DNA from: Sabethes cyaneus
Taxonomy: Eukaryota; Arthropoda; Insecta; Diptera; Culicidae
Length of the DNA: 64,000 nt
Direction of reading: 5' to 3'
Assembly (NCBI RefSeq): GCF_943734655.1
Contig: NC_071355.1
Coordinates: 217,953,027 to 218,017,026, forward strand
The notes beneath the pieces were generated by a model. The model ran no database searches, was not told the DNA's origin, and was given only the letters and a program-made list of their open reading frames with translations. Every line of letters starts with the position of its first letter. Position 1 is the stretch's first letter. The translations under genes and the position numbers were made by a program. This document shows, piece by piece, positions 20,800 to 32,975 of the stretch.

Positions 20800-21960
20800 A
20801 TACGGATAAGATTATTCGTCGTTTTGAAGGAATTCTCGAACTTTTCCTGTAATATGGTGCATTAGGCGGCGGACACTTTCTTCCTTCCTTCCATCCTTTT
20901 GGCTATCTTATTCCTCCAGGTCTTCATCTCATTGATGTCTTTGACAACTTTTCCATTTGCCTTGAGTCTCCTCTTCATGATTGCCCAATATTTCTCAATA
21001 TGGCGGAACTGGGGGCAATTGGGCGGCTTAACCCTGTATAAGGCAGTGGCAACTATATTGCCACCAACAAAAAATATTTATTTTGCTTCTATAATCATAT
21101 TGATATTGTTATAGACGCAAAACAAATATTTTTCGTAGGTGGCAATATATTTGCCTCTGCCTTATAAAGGGTTAAGGTCTTTCGGAACAAACTGGACCCC
21201 TTTCTCTGCATACCATTCTTGAACGGCTTTGCTGTAATGACAGCTTGCCAAATCTGGTCAAAACATCACGGGAAGGTGGTGGGATCGAATGAACGGCAAC
21301 ATTCGTTTTTGGAGACACTCCTTTTGGTACAGTCCCGACGTCATTGTCTTATTTGTAACGAAAACTATCGTTTTTCTGCCCTGCCAAATCATAAATTTTC
21401 GTGCAAATTTCTCAGCAAAAACAAATTTAAATTCGCTTGGAACATCTACCCGAGCCGTAAAATTTTAACCTGGCATTTGCCCGGAGTCAGCCTTGACATA
21501 GGTTTCATCGTCCATCAGAAGACTCCCGTCGAACTTGGTTAGCACCCGGCCGTACAGCTTTCTAGTACGGATTTTGGCCACACTATTCTGTTTTATGGTT
21601 CGGTTTGGTTGTTTGCTAGCTCGCTACGACTTGATTCCTTCCCGGAGTCGAATCCTCCTCGCGGTACTATGGGCAGCACCAAGTTTTTTGGCCAAATCAA
21701 GGTCCTACAGCTTGGGTTTCCTTTTGCTGGTCTTCAAAATCTTACCACGCAGTTGCCGGTCGACAGTTCCACTCTGTTGATTAACTTGAGGCTTCCGAAT
21801 CGTCGTCAATGTGTCCTTATGCCGTTTGATAACGCGCCATACGATATTTCTGGGCAATTTCAGCTGTTTAGTTAGCCTAGATGCAGACCACAATGCATTT
21901 TCCAAATAACTGTGCACAATTTTTCCCTTCTTTCGGTTTCCATGTTGTTTGTTTACAAAA
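20800..21960 (-). pseudogene. Tc1/mariner-superfamily transposase, inactivated
   Basis: The minus strand from about 21945 encodes, in shifting frames, an N-terminal helix-turn-helix (SASRLTKQLKLPRNIVWRVI), a second DNA-binding part (DLAKKLGAAHSTARRIRLRE) and KSYRASKQPNRT. The first catalytic block, DGSLLMDDETYVK, follows near 21510. After the embedded MITE, the third block PPNCPQFRHIEKYWAIMKRR appears near 20960-21020, then VRRLMHHITGKVREFLQNDE and a stop near 20810. The DDET and IEKYWA blocks place it in the mariner-like ITm group; the exact DD(n)D/E subgroup needs alignment. At least one stop (near 21703) and several frameshifts make it dead. Terminal repeats were not located. Confidence 0.82.
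21032..21171. mobile_element. 140-bp piggyBac-type MITE inserted in the mariner transposase
   Basis: Inverted ends CCCTGTATAAGGCAGTGGCAA (left, 21032) and the inverse of CCCTTTATAAGGCAGAGGCAA (right, ending 21171) are flanked by TTAA on both sides (21028-21031 and 21172-21175). The interior continues as a near palindrome (TTGCCACC ... GGTGGCAA). TTAA duplication with CCCT termini is the piggyBac hallmark. Removing one TTAA plus the element restores the transposase phase across the site (KDL next to PPNCPQ), which shows it inserted into an existing transposase copy. Confidence 0.85.
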
Positions 21961-23165
21961 TTCAGTCGTTTTGCGGAATGTCAAAAATACATAGGTGAAT
22001 CTAACAAAATTTCCGACATGTACGTGGGAGCCAAGAACTTCCAAATCCGTCCACCAAGAACGCCACAATATGAGCATAAGTTTGTTCCAAATCTAAATGA
22101 AGCAAGCTTTATAAAACGTATTCAGCGCATACCATTTCACCCCTGGTGGTATTTTTCATCTGTCAGTCCATGGACATGACAACTGAACTGCTGACAGGGT
22201 TTGTCTTTCTCAGTTTTCTACCCTTCAATACAAGTCATTCATGAATTGCAGTGCCGAATGATTACTCGACTAACCTGTCAGTCGAAATGTTTGATCGCAA
22301 GATTTCTACCACCCAAAAACTCCAAACTAGAGCGGAGTAATTATTATCACTGAATAATAGCGTGACATCAGAAAGGCTGAGGTCCGAATAAACAGAACTG
22401 ATATAATCTTGTAATCCTTAATGCTGATCAGGGGGATGTAGATATCTCCTGCGTCCCTTATGATAACACTTGAAGATAACTTCACTCTTATTCATATTTG
22501 TTCAAGTGGATTGTATATAGGAAAGAGATGGGGTTGAGCAGGGAATCAAAAATCACGAACACACAACAGACAATGCACTATGGTCCAGAAAGCCAAATTA
22601 GGTGGAAAAATTTGTTTACTCAGTAGTCGTTGATTTTAGACTATTTACGTGTTAGCAAAAAAATCTTGATTTAGGATGCCGCTTTTTTGGCATGAGCTAT
22701 TTTAGGGTGACCCTTAAATTAACCAAGATCCAGAAATTATTTTCAAAACGAAACAAGATAGAGCGATATTCACTTCAGCAGTTTTATAGCTAGAAATATT
22801 TTGAGTCATATTGCAGAAGACGAAATCCCTCTATCTCGAAAAGTTTCCATATTAGGGCGATTTTCCTGAGTCAAGTTAGGGTGACCCTGCTATTTTGCGA
22901 TTTTTCTCCATAACTTTTTTATTTTGCATTTCTCGTAAAACACTCCTCCTGATTACTTTTGAGGCTCAATAAGACGCAACTTTTAATGAAAAAAGAAATT
23001 GGCTATCTACTTTACTTCTACACTTATATTAAAATATGTGATAAAAATAGGCCGTTTTCAAATGTTAGTATCTTAGAAAGAGGCAAGCAAAATTAAAATC
23101 AGTTGATTGCGTTTGAAAGATCGTGATTTTTTGTGCATAATATCAAAAAATTTTAGAGTGGATTT
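21961..23165. other. Unrecognised stretch
   Basis: The word AGGGTGACCC(T) occurs twice (near 22705 and 22878), as in an interspersed repeat, but no boundaries are visible. No gene or RNA was recognised. Confidence 0.3.
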
Positions 23166-23340
23166 TTAATATTTTTTTAAACGATGGTTCTACAATTGAT
23201 GAAGGGACGGTAAGGGAAAGTAATGAAGAAGGATTTTTTGGGAATGTAAGGGAAAGTGTGGAAAGGAAGGGGGAGATGGGATAATAGGTAGCTACGCTTA
23301 ACAAGTTGTTTTTGTGACTCCCAGTGGAGTGGATTTTTGT
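23166..23340. mobile_element. Single arm related to the palindromic element at 25541-26110
   Basis: AAACGATGGTTCTACAATTG, then ATGAAGGGACGGTAAGGGAA, followed by GGAAAGGAAGGGGG and GTAGCTACGCTTAACAAG, follows the left arm of the element at 25541 in the same order. The opposite arm is absent here, so this is a half element or a differently organised copy. Confidence 0.7.
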
Positions 23341-23483
23341 CTATCTCAAATAAATCAAATTTGAATATGTGGGGCTTAAACAGATTTAAGTATATAAAAG
23401 TAAACGAGTTGCGCCATAACTCCGGAACGCCTTGACTGTTCTTGATTAAACTTGGCGTACATGTTTCTTGACATAAATAAATA

Positions 23484-23680
23484 AAAAATAAAAAATAAGA
23501 AAACTTATCCAATTTAATTCTACTATGTGTATTTTATTCACGACAGATACGTATTTCGCCTACGACTTGCAGGCTTCCTCAGTGTCTGTTTTCGAACTTC
23601 GAGTATCTATACGTATCTGTCGTAAATAAAATACACATAGTAGAATTAAATTGGATAAGTTTTCTTATTTTTTATTTTTA
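23484..23680. mobile_element. Inverted-repeat element A with a hammerhead-like core in the loop
   Basis: The left arm (23484-23554) and right arm (23609-23680) are inverted copies over about 71 bases with only one or two differences, separated by a 54-base loop. On the minus strand the loop side reads CTGAGGA, then AGCCT...AGGC able to pair, then GAAATACGT (23549-23582), followed by AATAAAATACACAT. The same order of parts is seen in element B (52866-53246). A partial third copy of the arm sequence lies at 54464-54528, and the word TTCTACTAAGACGCT follows both. No coding capacity. Confidence 0.75.
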
Positions 23681-24164
23681 GGTTTCGTATTCTACTAAGA
23701 CGCTTCAAAAACTTCAGATAAATAAATCAGCACAGGGGATTGACAAAAGCCGAGTGGTCGCTAAAAAGGGGAGGGGGAGGTACAAATAAGTAAAAGTGGC
23801 TGTAACTTTCTTGTATTTAGACCGTTATAAGTTGTGTGAGTGGTCCAAATCTAAAAGAGAATGTATAAACTTAACCTCATGTTTGTTGGCTTGAACTTTA
23901 TAATGAGGTTACATATTAAAAACGGTAGACTTTCCAATAAACAGAGGGAATGGTAGCCAAGTAATGAAATCATATGTGTTTCATAGTATCATGGAGTGGA
24001 ACTACCGAATGAGAAGTTTAAATAGTTTTCTACACGCGACGGGGGTTTCTGTGATTCGCACCGCCCCTTTCACCAGAGGCCACCATCCTTTTGTCTTTCA
24101 GCCACTTGTACATCTATTTTCTATAAGGTTGAAAGTCTCAGGCGAGCGAGTGTGAAAGCATCCA

Positions 24165-24860
24165 AAGCTTAGTCCACTGACGCAAGCTTACGACAAACAA
24201 CTGCTGGTACTGTGTGCATGCATTCTGCTACCTACACACTCGCGAGTTTACAGCCTCATAGCACACAGCTTTTGCACATCCCACCCGCGACTCCAAAGCT
24301 CACGAGCTGTCCATAGGTCGTGAGCACGAGCGGCACTAGGGTGTATGGATACGGATTTTATTTTACTTCTTTTCTTCTTCATTTTACACCCTCGCTTACA
24401 CACGCGGGTAAGTGTGCCGGCCATTGCGAGCGATGATAGGTATCAACTGCTGGGTTGCAATGCCTGGCGTCAGCAACGACCGTGGCTGATAACTAAATAG
24501 CAAAGCATAGCAAAGCCTAGGTGCTACATTCCGTTATCGAAACTTGACTATCCGTTTTTTTATACGACAGACTTTGCAGCCAGCTATTAGAGTGCAGGAC
24601 GATTGCAGGGTCAGCTGCTACGATCCTATTGACTCTAACAGCCTCTCCCAGTCGGCATTCGAACATATGACGACTGGTTTATTAGGCCAGCATCATACCA
24701 CGAGGCCAACTGGGAGGTGATAACTAAATACACTATGGCAAAAACCTTTTTCAGTGCATGAGAATACCAGAAAATAAATTCGAAAGAAATGCTCATGCAT
24801 GTGTGTTCGTTAGAAGAAAATCGTGAGAGAAAATTGGACCACACGAATGCGGGCTTCACA
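24165..24860. repeat. Repeat family R, copy 2 (interrupted by a SINE)
   Basis: It begins near CACTGACGCAAGCTTACGAC and continues with CCTACACACTCGCGAG, TTTTCTTCTTCATTTTACAC, CACACGCGGGTAAGTG and, after the SINE, CAGTGCATGAGAATACC and GAGAAAATTGGACCACACG. The same order is found at 7712-9372 and 33660-36075. Copy 3 has the uninterrupted equivalent of the SINE site (GTTAGCCAAATACACACTCG). Confidence 0.75.
24500..24717 (-). mobile_element. tRNA-derived SINE, copy 1
   Basis: A perfect 13-base target duplication TGATAACTAAATA flanks the element (24487-24499 and 24718-24730). On the minus strand the head reads CCTCCCAGTTGGCCTCGTGG (A-box-like), then TGTTCGAATGCC (B box), then ACTGGGAGAGG, which pairs with the first bases as a tRNA acceptor stem would. 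The body includes GAGTCAATAGGATCGTAG and the tail ends in TTTGCTATGCTTTGC. Pol III promoter boxes imply transcription by RNA polymerase III; mobilisation depends on a partner LINE. Confidence 0.88.
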
Positions 24861-25134
24861 ACACTACGTTTTAGTTTGCAAATTCTCATAATACAAAAAA
24901 AAAACAAAGCTTTTTTCGTCATTTAGACGTATCTACCCCTCCCCCTGATTAGCTCTCCTCGGTCAGCGGCCCTTTTATCTAAAGCAATTTGTACGTCTCT
25001 CCGAAAATAATGAAAGAGAAACAAAGCCTTCCTTATATTGTTCTACTCCCGTATTTGTGACCTTCCCATCTTTTCACACGCTCTTCATCTTATCTCCCAG
25101 CCACTTGTACAACTTTTAACGGTCCAAATGCAAG

Positions 25135-25540
25135 ATATTATTATTACTATTATATATATATATTCTATATTCTCACCGAAAGTTACCCAGCTAGCATTTT
25201 CATATGCATAAAAAAGAAATCAGCATTACGTACAAATACACATGCTAATACATCGTATTTGTTGCGCAAAATTGGCATATCCGTACTATTTTGGAGGCGA
25301 TATACGTGATTACGAATAATTTTGAGCATTACGACTATATAAGTATTTATATACGATAAAATCCGATTAAGCGCGAGTCGTTCCGTACTGCTATACGATT
25401 TTGTGCTGAAAATCGTACGTATGTCCGTTATTATCATTATATACGATAGAAAATCAACTTATTCCCACTTTATCCAGCTTTAGTTACGATTTTGTGAGGA
25501 GATATTTACGGTAATTTTCGTACATTGATATACGAGTTGG
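25135..25540. other. AT-rich stretch with recurrent ATACGAT words
   Basis: A short (AT)n run lies at 25150-25165. Between 25240 and 25530 the words TATACGAT, ATTTTACGAT-like and CGTATAC recur on both strands at irregular spacing, like an old repeat. No gene is seen. Confidence 0.35.
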
Positions 25541-26110
25541 ATTATGTTTTGAAACGATGGTTCTACAATTGATGAAGGGACGGTAGGGGAAAGAAATGAT
25601 TTTTTTTGGTGAGGATGGGGAAGAGCGGAAAGGAAGGGGGGGGGGGGGGTATTGATAGCTATGCTTGACAAGTAGTCATTTTGACTCCTATCTTTTGTAC
25701 AATGCTGGAAGGTGCATGAGTCGAACCAAGCTGTAATCTGAGATTATAATGCAGATTACCACCAAGCAAGAAGTTTTAATATAACTACTTTTTTACTTTC
25801 AGGACGACGACACTATGCCGGCCCTTACGACTTGCAAGGTACTGCACGTGACGTTGTTCGACTGTCATCGTGAAGCTGAGAAGCGAGAACCCGCGCGAAG
25901 AAACGCGGCTAACACACGCTGATTACAGCTTGGTTCGACTCATGCACCTTCCAACATTGGACAAAAGGTAGGAGTCAAAATGACTACTTGTCAAGCGTAG
26001 CTACCAAACCCCCCCCCCTTCCTTTCCGCTCTTTCCCATCTTCACAAAAAAAAAATTTCTTTCTCCTACCGTCCCTTCATCAATTGTAGAACCATCGTTT
26101 CAAAAAATAA
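25541..26110. mobile_element. 570-bp palindromic MITE with ~200-bp arms
   Basis: The left arm (25541-25742) starts ATTATGTTTTGAAACGATGG and the right arm (25917-26110) is its inverted copy. Matched landmarks are TCTACAATTGATGAAGGGAC, GGAAAGGAAGGGGG, GACAAGTAGTCATTTTGACT and ACTCATGCACCTTCC. The arms enclose 174 bases of unrelated sequence. Poly-G (left) and poly-C (right) runs of 11-15 bases lie at equivalent positions. A one-armed relative is at 23166-23340. No transposase and no clear target duplication. Confidence 0.82.
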
Positions 26111-29100
26111 TAATATATATGCATGACCGCATTTCAAGGTCATGACTAAAAACTTGAGATTAGTCCAATATGAGTTGGAGCTAGCTGGGTATCCTGCTGA
26201 CTGGTGCGAGGCAACATGCGTTTGTCCTGTTATTTTGTTGTGATACATTTTGATTGCTACGTATGTTTGTTTTATAGGCAGAGAATAACTGGTTTAACTC
26301 CCTTCATTTTTGTCGGTTATTTCTGCGTATGAACAATGAAATTTTGAATCCCTGAGGTTAAGATAGCAATTAGCACACCGCCATCGCGTGATTTGCTACT
26401 ATTATGTGAACTCTGATCATAACGGGAAACGTACGTATCGTATCAGTAAGAACGATGATATCAAAGTTAGTCGATCAAATATAGTCGATTTAAGTCCGCA
26501 AACCCCGTACATTTTGATAAAAAACTAACATACGCCGTATCACAGTGCAATGCGTGAGAGTGGTATGCTCCGTAGAAGATGGCAGAGGTATGAAACCACT
26601 GTAAGGTTGGGACACGACAGGTAATTAACGTCGCCAAATGATAAGTAGCAGCCTGAATCCGCATGTAGGAAGATCCCTCCTCCGGCTGTAACCGTTGGAT
26701 CGGAACGACTGTGATGAATGCAGGCTAGGGAGGCTCGACTGGGTTGGACGAATGAGGAGCTTCCAAAATACTATACACGTCGGGTCCTGGTAGAGAAAAC
26801 AATCCAGCAAGAAGATCAGCAGCAAAGCGGTTAAATCGGTTAAATATTTTATTGGTATTGTATAGCAAACGTAAAATTCTGACAAATGACTATAAAACTA
26901 CAACAAAACAAAAATTATTGCTGAAGCGAAACAGAATACGAATACTGCTTGATGAAAATAACGATTTTCAAACAGCGATGCGACAATTTTGGAATAACCA
27001 GCTTCCAATGAGCATTATCGGTAGGAAATTGAAGGTACTTGATGATTGAACATTGCGATATCTATCAGCGTGGCCAGAATGGCTAAAAAATCCAAAAATG
27101 GCGAGAAACGTCTTTTCTTGTTTATAAGCTATGCTGCCAAATTGTTTTGACAGTTTTTTTCATTAGATCGTTTCTTAATGTATCTTTCTAAGAAAATCTC
27201 ATAAATATAATTAATAATGTTATGTAAATATTCTATCATTTTCTATAAATTGATGTATTCCAATTACTAAAATGCTAAGCAGCTCATAAGATAATAATGG
27301 GACACCTTTTCGAATAAAGTTTACCCAACGAATTCGATGTTATCATCATCATATAATTCCCGGTGCAAACAATAAAAATAACAATACAACGCCAGCGGCA
27401 CTGATTGCGAATATTTCCGCCCCCGAAAACAGGCAATTTATTATCCCGGTTAAAAAGCATCCGGTCGTAAAATACGCATTCTACTTCGAAAGTAAAAACT
27501 TCAATTACAACTAGCGAACTGGCTGACTGGCCGGCCGGCCCTTCGAAAACTGGCCACCGTCACGCTGAACTGAAAAATGAATTTCCTTGTGCGCTCAAGG
27601 AGAGCAAGCCATAGGTTAAATTCAATCCATTTGCCAGGCTCAATGCCGGGGTTTCAACCGGCTATAAAGCTACCGTATAAAAGTGATATAAAAAGCTCTG
27701 GTATAAGGAAACAAAGGAAATCCGCTTCGAATCATTTCCGTTGGACCCAGTTTTGTGTTCATGTGCTCCGAATCGATTTTTCTGTAAATCTGCAGCGTCC
27801 AGCAATGAAATCGAGATTCAGGACAGCATCATCATCGGGGTAGTTTGGCTCTGTGGCCTGTAGGTATAGACGCACCATCACAGTTCAATAAACGATGGGC
27901 AACGAAACTTGCGTTAAATCGATACCAAGCTCACTCGTTCACACTGTACCCACCTTGGATATATGAGGACAGCCATCGTCAGGATGGATATGTTTTTGGA
28001 AGAAGATAGATTGTCCGTAATTAAGCAAACGATTTGGGGCTTTCAGAACAAATCGAATTCGAAGAAATGCAGCACCGAAAAGGAAACAAAATGCCATACC
28101 TATTACCAAAGGAATAGTTTATCTCTGCTCTGATGTCGACGACGAGTTATACTGATGATGCTGGTAATTGCTGCCATTACCACCATTTGGGGTTTCCACC
28201 TTATCGAATCTATTCTGGTTGAATCGCTTTTCAAGATAAGGAAACGCCCATCGGTGCTGTCAAGCGGAACAGTTCTCCGCTGCGTAAACATTAAAGCATT
28301 TTTGGCCCCAAAATTCCTGTACCATTCCACACATTTTGCACGTTTAATATCCCGCAAAATACCATTCACGATCGCATCCATTCCCACGCACCATCGAGTA
28401 AGTATAGTTCAAACAAGAAAACAGTCCCTCATTAAATAACGAATATTTTCGCATGATTTTTTTTCTGTTTTGCTTCCTTGAAGTCGACCTAAAAATTTTA
28501 TTGTTCAAGTCATCCCACGCTGCCCCGCAACATCCTGCGTGCGAATCCAAGGCAATGCCAAGGCAGGGCTTTCAAGCAGTGCGGCACTTCATCAACTTCT
28601 TTGCGGATCCTTTGTGCTAGAGCATTAATGCAAACACTTAAGCCGACCACCCTTCGCATCATTGCCGCCCCCTGCGGGCCCTGCCGGTAACCAAGCTCAT
28701 TGCTGCTGCTGCTGCTGCTGCTACAACATAGCTTTAAGCTGAAGTGGGCGTGTTGCGGTGAGGTGAGCGAACGCGGTGGAAGCTCAAAATGTTCCGCTTC
28801 TGCAATGCGATGCCGCCGCCTTCATGGGCACCGCCATCGACCGCCGCGCCTTCACCACCACCGCAGAAAAGGACACAATTTCAGACACTTTCCGTGCCAC
28901 TGGATAAGTATGTAATTTGGCTGCCTTTGTTACTAGCTGGCAGCCCAGCAGGCACGGCCACGGAAGATCGGAAAACTGTGTCTCGTTGGATTCAGCAGCC
29001 ATTCCGTTCCGATTGCGTAACAACCGCACTGGGTGGTGGCAGATTTAAACGGAGGACATCATTCGGAACACAGGATGGGTCGTGTGCTTGCAGCATAGTA

Positions 29101-32100
29101 GTGGAATCAGCAGGACGAATTAAAATCATTACTGTAATCGAGTGCCGATGGAAAGTGCTTTTCTTCTTCCCTGGTTCCGGTCGATTTATTGATCGATTGA
29201 TTCCGTTTCATACCTGCTAGCGCGCTAGCGGCGGGTGCCTATGACGAGCAGTGTGAATGGAGCTTTTATTATGCAGTTTTGTCAAGGGGGAAGGAAGAAA
29301 AAATGTAATTACTCTGTCCCTTGTCGTTAATCTACAATCTTATCTCAAAAGCGAATCGGAGCGTATTCAGGTTAAAAACCGGAACTAGAAATCTTGCTGC
29401 AGATTTTTTGTTTGTTTTCCCAGCGAGAATTGTGTGCCATATTTCGTATAATACAATAAAATGAAAACTGCGTTAGTTATTGGTAATCTAGGACGGGACG
29501 TCCCAAGTGATAACCGCATTGTTGATCCAATTGCTGATTAGTTGAAAGTAACATGTAGCTGTTTGTTGAAAAATACTACTTCGAACTCTGTATTATATAA
29601 GAAAATTGGACACACTTATTTGTTTGTAACTTTTTTCCTTGTGGGTAACAATAAATGAAATTTGTATAAAAAGTACAAAGTTCGGAAGACACCGAACCGC
29701 AATGACAAACAAAATACGGTAGCCAAAACTCATACAAAAAAGCTGTACATGAAGAACCAGTCTGCATCAAAAATATGGGTAGTTGCTACTACACTTTTAT
29801 CGATTTCGGTTTCATTTTTATGCAATTAGAACCGCTTTAGATAGACCTTTAATAGAACTATTTTGCCACGTCAAAAGCAGAATAATATTTTATAGATTTG
29901 TGTATAACATTCATCCATACAAGTTTCAGAATAACCTTGAATATGTTAAAAGATGAAATTAATAACATGTTTAACAAGGTATAAGGAAAATTTGTATCAA
30001 AAAAAGATATTTTTTATCCCGCCACATGTGAAATAGTAAACAAGTATCATCAAAGATATTCTGCTGCTGATTATTTATTTTTTCTGATATTTTCTTCACT
30101 ACGTCATAACATTATTGCTGCTAACTGATGGCAGCTCCGGATCCATCGTTTCCCGGGGGCACTTTCACATCAAATCCATAACTTTCTATGCGTTCGCTTG
30201 TACGCAGAGGCTATCGTCTATAACTGTGATCTTTATACGATGCGGTGATGCGGATAGTAAGTAACACAACGCCAATAAACAGAGCACGTAACATAAACAT
30301 TGCCGAAGAAAACCACAACCTGTGTGTATATGCATCCTTTCAGAATGGTTACCAGGAGGGAAACCGCCAGCATATCTTCCAGTGCTGATCTAAAACATCC
30401 TTTTTAGCACTAATGGAACCTCTCGGAAGCTCTCAGATGTTTTCCTTTCACACAGGCACCCGGGCAGTGCCCGGAGTCCGAGGTTTGTTACGCAATTCTT
30501 ATTTCCAGCTTCTTGACACCCGTCACACAGAGAATTCCCATTCAAACACGTGAGGCAGCACGTCCTGCGGGTTCCATGCTAGAGCAACAAACAGAGCAAC
30601 GGACGGGTTGATCCGTATCTTGTACCCAAAACCGTACGGTGCAGGTGATGTTTCTAATAGCAACCAACGAGTTGCTTTTCTACTAGAGCGGCGAAAGGAG
30701 CTTCGTGTTATCCATACATATCGCTTCGTTGGCAGCATTTCTTTGGCTGCCGAAAACCACAAATGTCACGTAATCAGGTGCATTATGGTTGGGCACTCTT
30801 TCTCTTTGTCTGCATGTGAACAAAGACGACGGAACGACTGGAAGCGATGAATCTCTACCCGGAGTGTCATATGCGACAAGTCACTCCTTTTGACTACTCA
30901 GGTAAAGGGAATGAAGAAATTATTGCGAATCCCCTTGAAGCACATTGCCGGGGAACAAGATTACTCATAATAAAATTTATATCAAAGATGATGACTGGCT
31001 AGACCGTTCCGTTGAAAGTACCTTCAGATTACAACCTCACGGAACATAGATTTCGTTGATGTGAATTCTGTCACAGTAAATCTTTTTAATGGAACTTGAC
31101 CTTAGCCCAATTTTACGAAAGAAAAAAAACTGTTCCATTCTGGAATAAATTTTCACATTCCTTCTTTCCAAACATGCAATTTGTTTTGCCCGAAATCTGT
31201 TTACGCGAGCATTACGCTAAGATTGTAATCAAACAGCTGCAAACATGCGCTACCACTTGCAGCGCCAGTGAAAGCAAATCGTTACCTCGAAACCATCCGG
31301 TCCTTTTATGTAATTAAAAAAAGGAACCCTTTTTCAGCCTTCGGGACGGGATTTGCAACCATCAGTTCAATAATTAATTGCAACTTGCTGCTCTCAGCAG
31401 TCAGTGCAACCCCGTCCGGCTTAATCTTTCGTCATAACTTACGGGGAAAATCCCATTTGGAACGGATGAACTGGCCCGAACACCGGCTGACTAGAGCCGT
31501 ATTCACAAGTAGTTATGAGTAGGTCCGGTTTCAGTTCGTGAGCACAGACCGACCAGCAAAAATTGTACGACGCTAGGATGTTATGTAAGAAGGTTCCGCT
31601 TTGCCCAGGATTTATCGAGATTTTAACGTGCATCCGTGCGGATTGAACTGGAAGGCGAGGAAGTGAAAGCATGCGAACTGTGAAAGGTTCTGTTTCTTCA
31701 TTTTTCAACACGTTGCTAGCTTGTTACGTCACCTTGTGCTGTCGGGTGCTAGCAAAGGGTGGAGATGGGTTCGGGTTGTTGCTACCCATATGATGTGAGT
31801 CCCGGTGTGTTGCCAAAGGGGGGAAGCTTTTATCTTATACGACACTATACACAAGCTTGGCTTCATGACGCAACCCCATTATCGTCTGATGACTGCCGGA
31901 TGGGTAAAACGAAAGAATAGGGTTGCGTAACAAGCGACGATTCACGTTGACTGTGGACCTTCTACTTAAATCCTAATATGATTTGGCATCATTCCAGCGG
32001 CGGGAGTTGTAATCTCTGTCGTACGCAGACGGATCGCTGCAAGGGATGAGCTTTCCCAAAGTTACCACTACCGTGTGGCTGGGGCACGTGTAATCTACAA

Positions 32101-32863
32101 CCGGTCGGGTATAATATGCGTGACATTCTATAGATCTCGGAAACCGGATTAGGCTGCAGTAACAAGATTCTGTTTTGAATTGTGGATGGATGGCTGGAAG
32201 GTACGAGGCAACAGCAGCGGCAGCGAAACCGAGAGCTTGCAGATGTGCTACCCATAGATTTGGATGTTCGTCCTTTTCATTGTTTGGGCATACGGTCATT
32301 TTCGTTATTAGAAATTATATGGCAGGAACCAGTCCCGTTGAATGAGTGGTTTATGTCTATAATTTGAGCCGCCATGGAACCTTATTCTTTCATATTTGAC
32401 AACAAACCTAGTTAAATAAATTTCATGGCACGGAAAGGGGCCATCCGAACACGTTTTTTCTAGTCTTCTTCCTTATTCTTGCGGCTGCAACTGTCAAGGC
32501 ACGACAATTGATTCACAGTAACCAGTACGTATACACTTGTATTATGTGTATGTTTGAGAAACTAACAAATCATAGGAAAAATCCATAAAGTAAATTTAAA
32601 ATTACTATTCGAAAAATATTCAGATAACTGTCAAAAATAATTTGCAAAACAATTTCAAAAGTAAATAAATCCTAACAACTCTTCCATTAAACGTACGCTT
32701 GTTCATACTGCCGAACATCAAAAACTATTATAGTTATATATAATACAAGATATACAGCCCTAAGGGTTCTATGAAATGGTGACGTAGCACTATGCCGTAT
32801 AATACTCGTTACATTGACACTAATCGATAAAGTATTACTTTATGTCCGATCATTAGATCACAT
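26111..32863. other. Long stretch without recognised gene or transposon; probably unique intergenic or intronic DNA
   Basis: Only a (GCT)n microsatellite at about 28700-28722 stands out. Frames up to 143 codons (for example 28789-29220 plus, 31973-32299 minus) overlap in several phases, contain no known domain and have low-complexity Pro/Ala or His runs, so none is called. GC- and CpG-richer patches at 27400-29230 and 30100-32300 would be where to look for exons or enhancers with comparative data. Confidence 0.35.
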
Positions 32864-32975
32864 CCCTACTAGCACAGTTGTTATAAACGAGTTGTGGTAA
32901 CCGATTAACGACTAATTTCAGTCATAAATAAGTTGCAGCAACCAGAAATGAGGGAAGTGTGCTGCTTGGGATCTA
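32864..32975. repeat. Dispersed repeat D1, copy 2
   Basis: Same order and orientation as 6284-6395 (CTACTAGCACAGTTGTTATA, then GTTGTGGTAACCGATTAA, then GTCATAAATA and CAGCAACCAGAA), with about one change in ten bases. Unknown family. Confidence 0.7.

Noticed and set aside
28789..29220. 143-codon plus-strand frame starting with Pro/Ala-rich sequence
   Set aside because: No domain, low-complexity start, overlapping frames on both strands, no splice context.
29461..29541. Short frame MKTALVIGNLGRDVPSDN
   Set aside because: 26 codons only, no start or splice support; the similarity to a dinucleotide-binding loop is probably chance.
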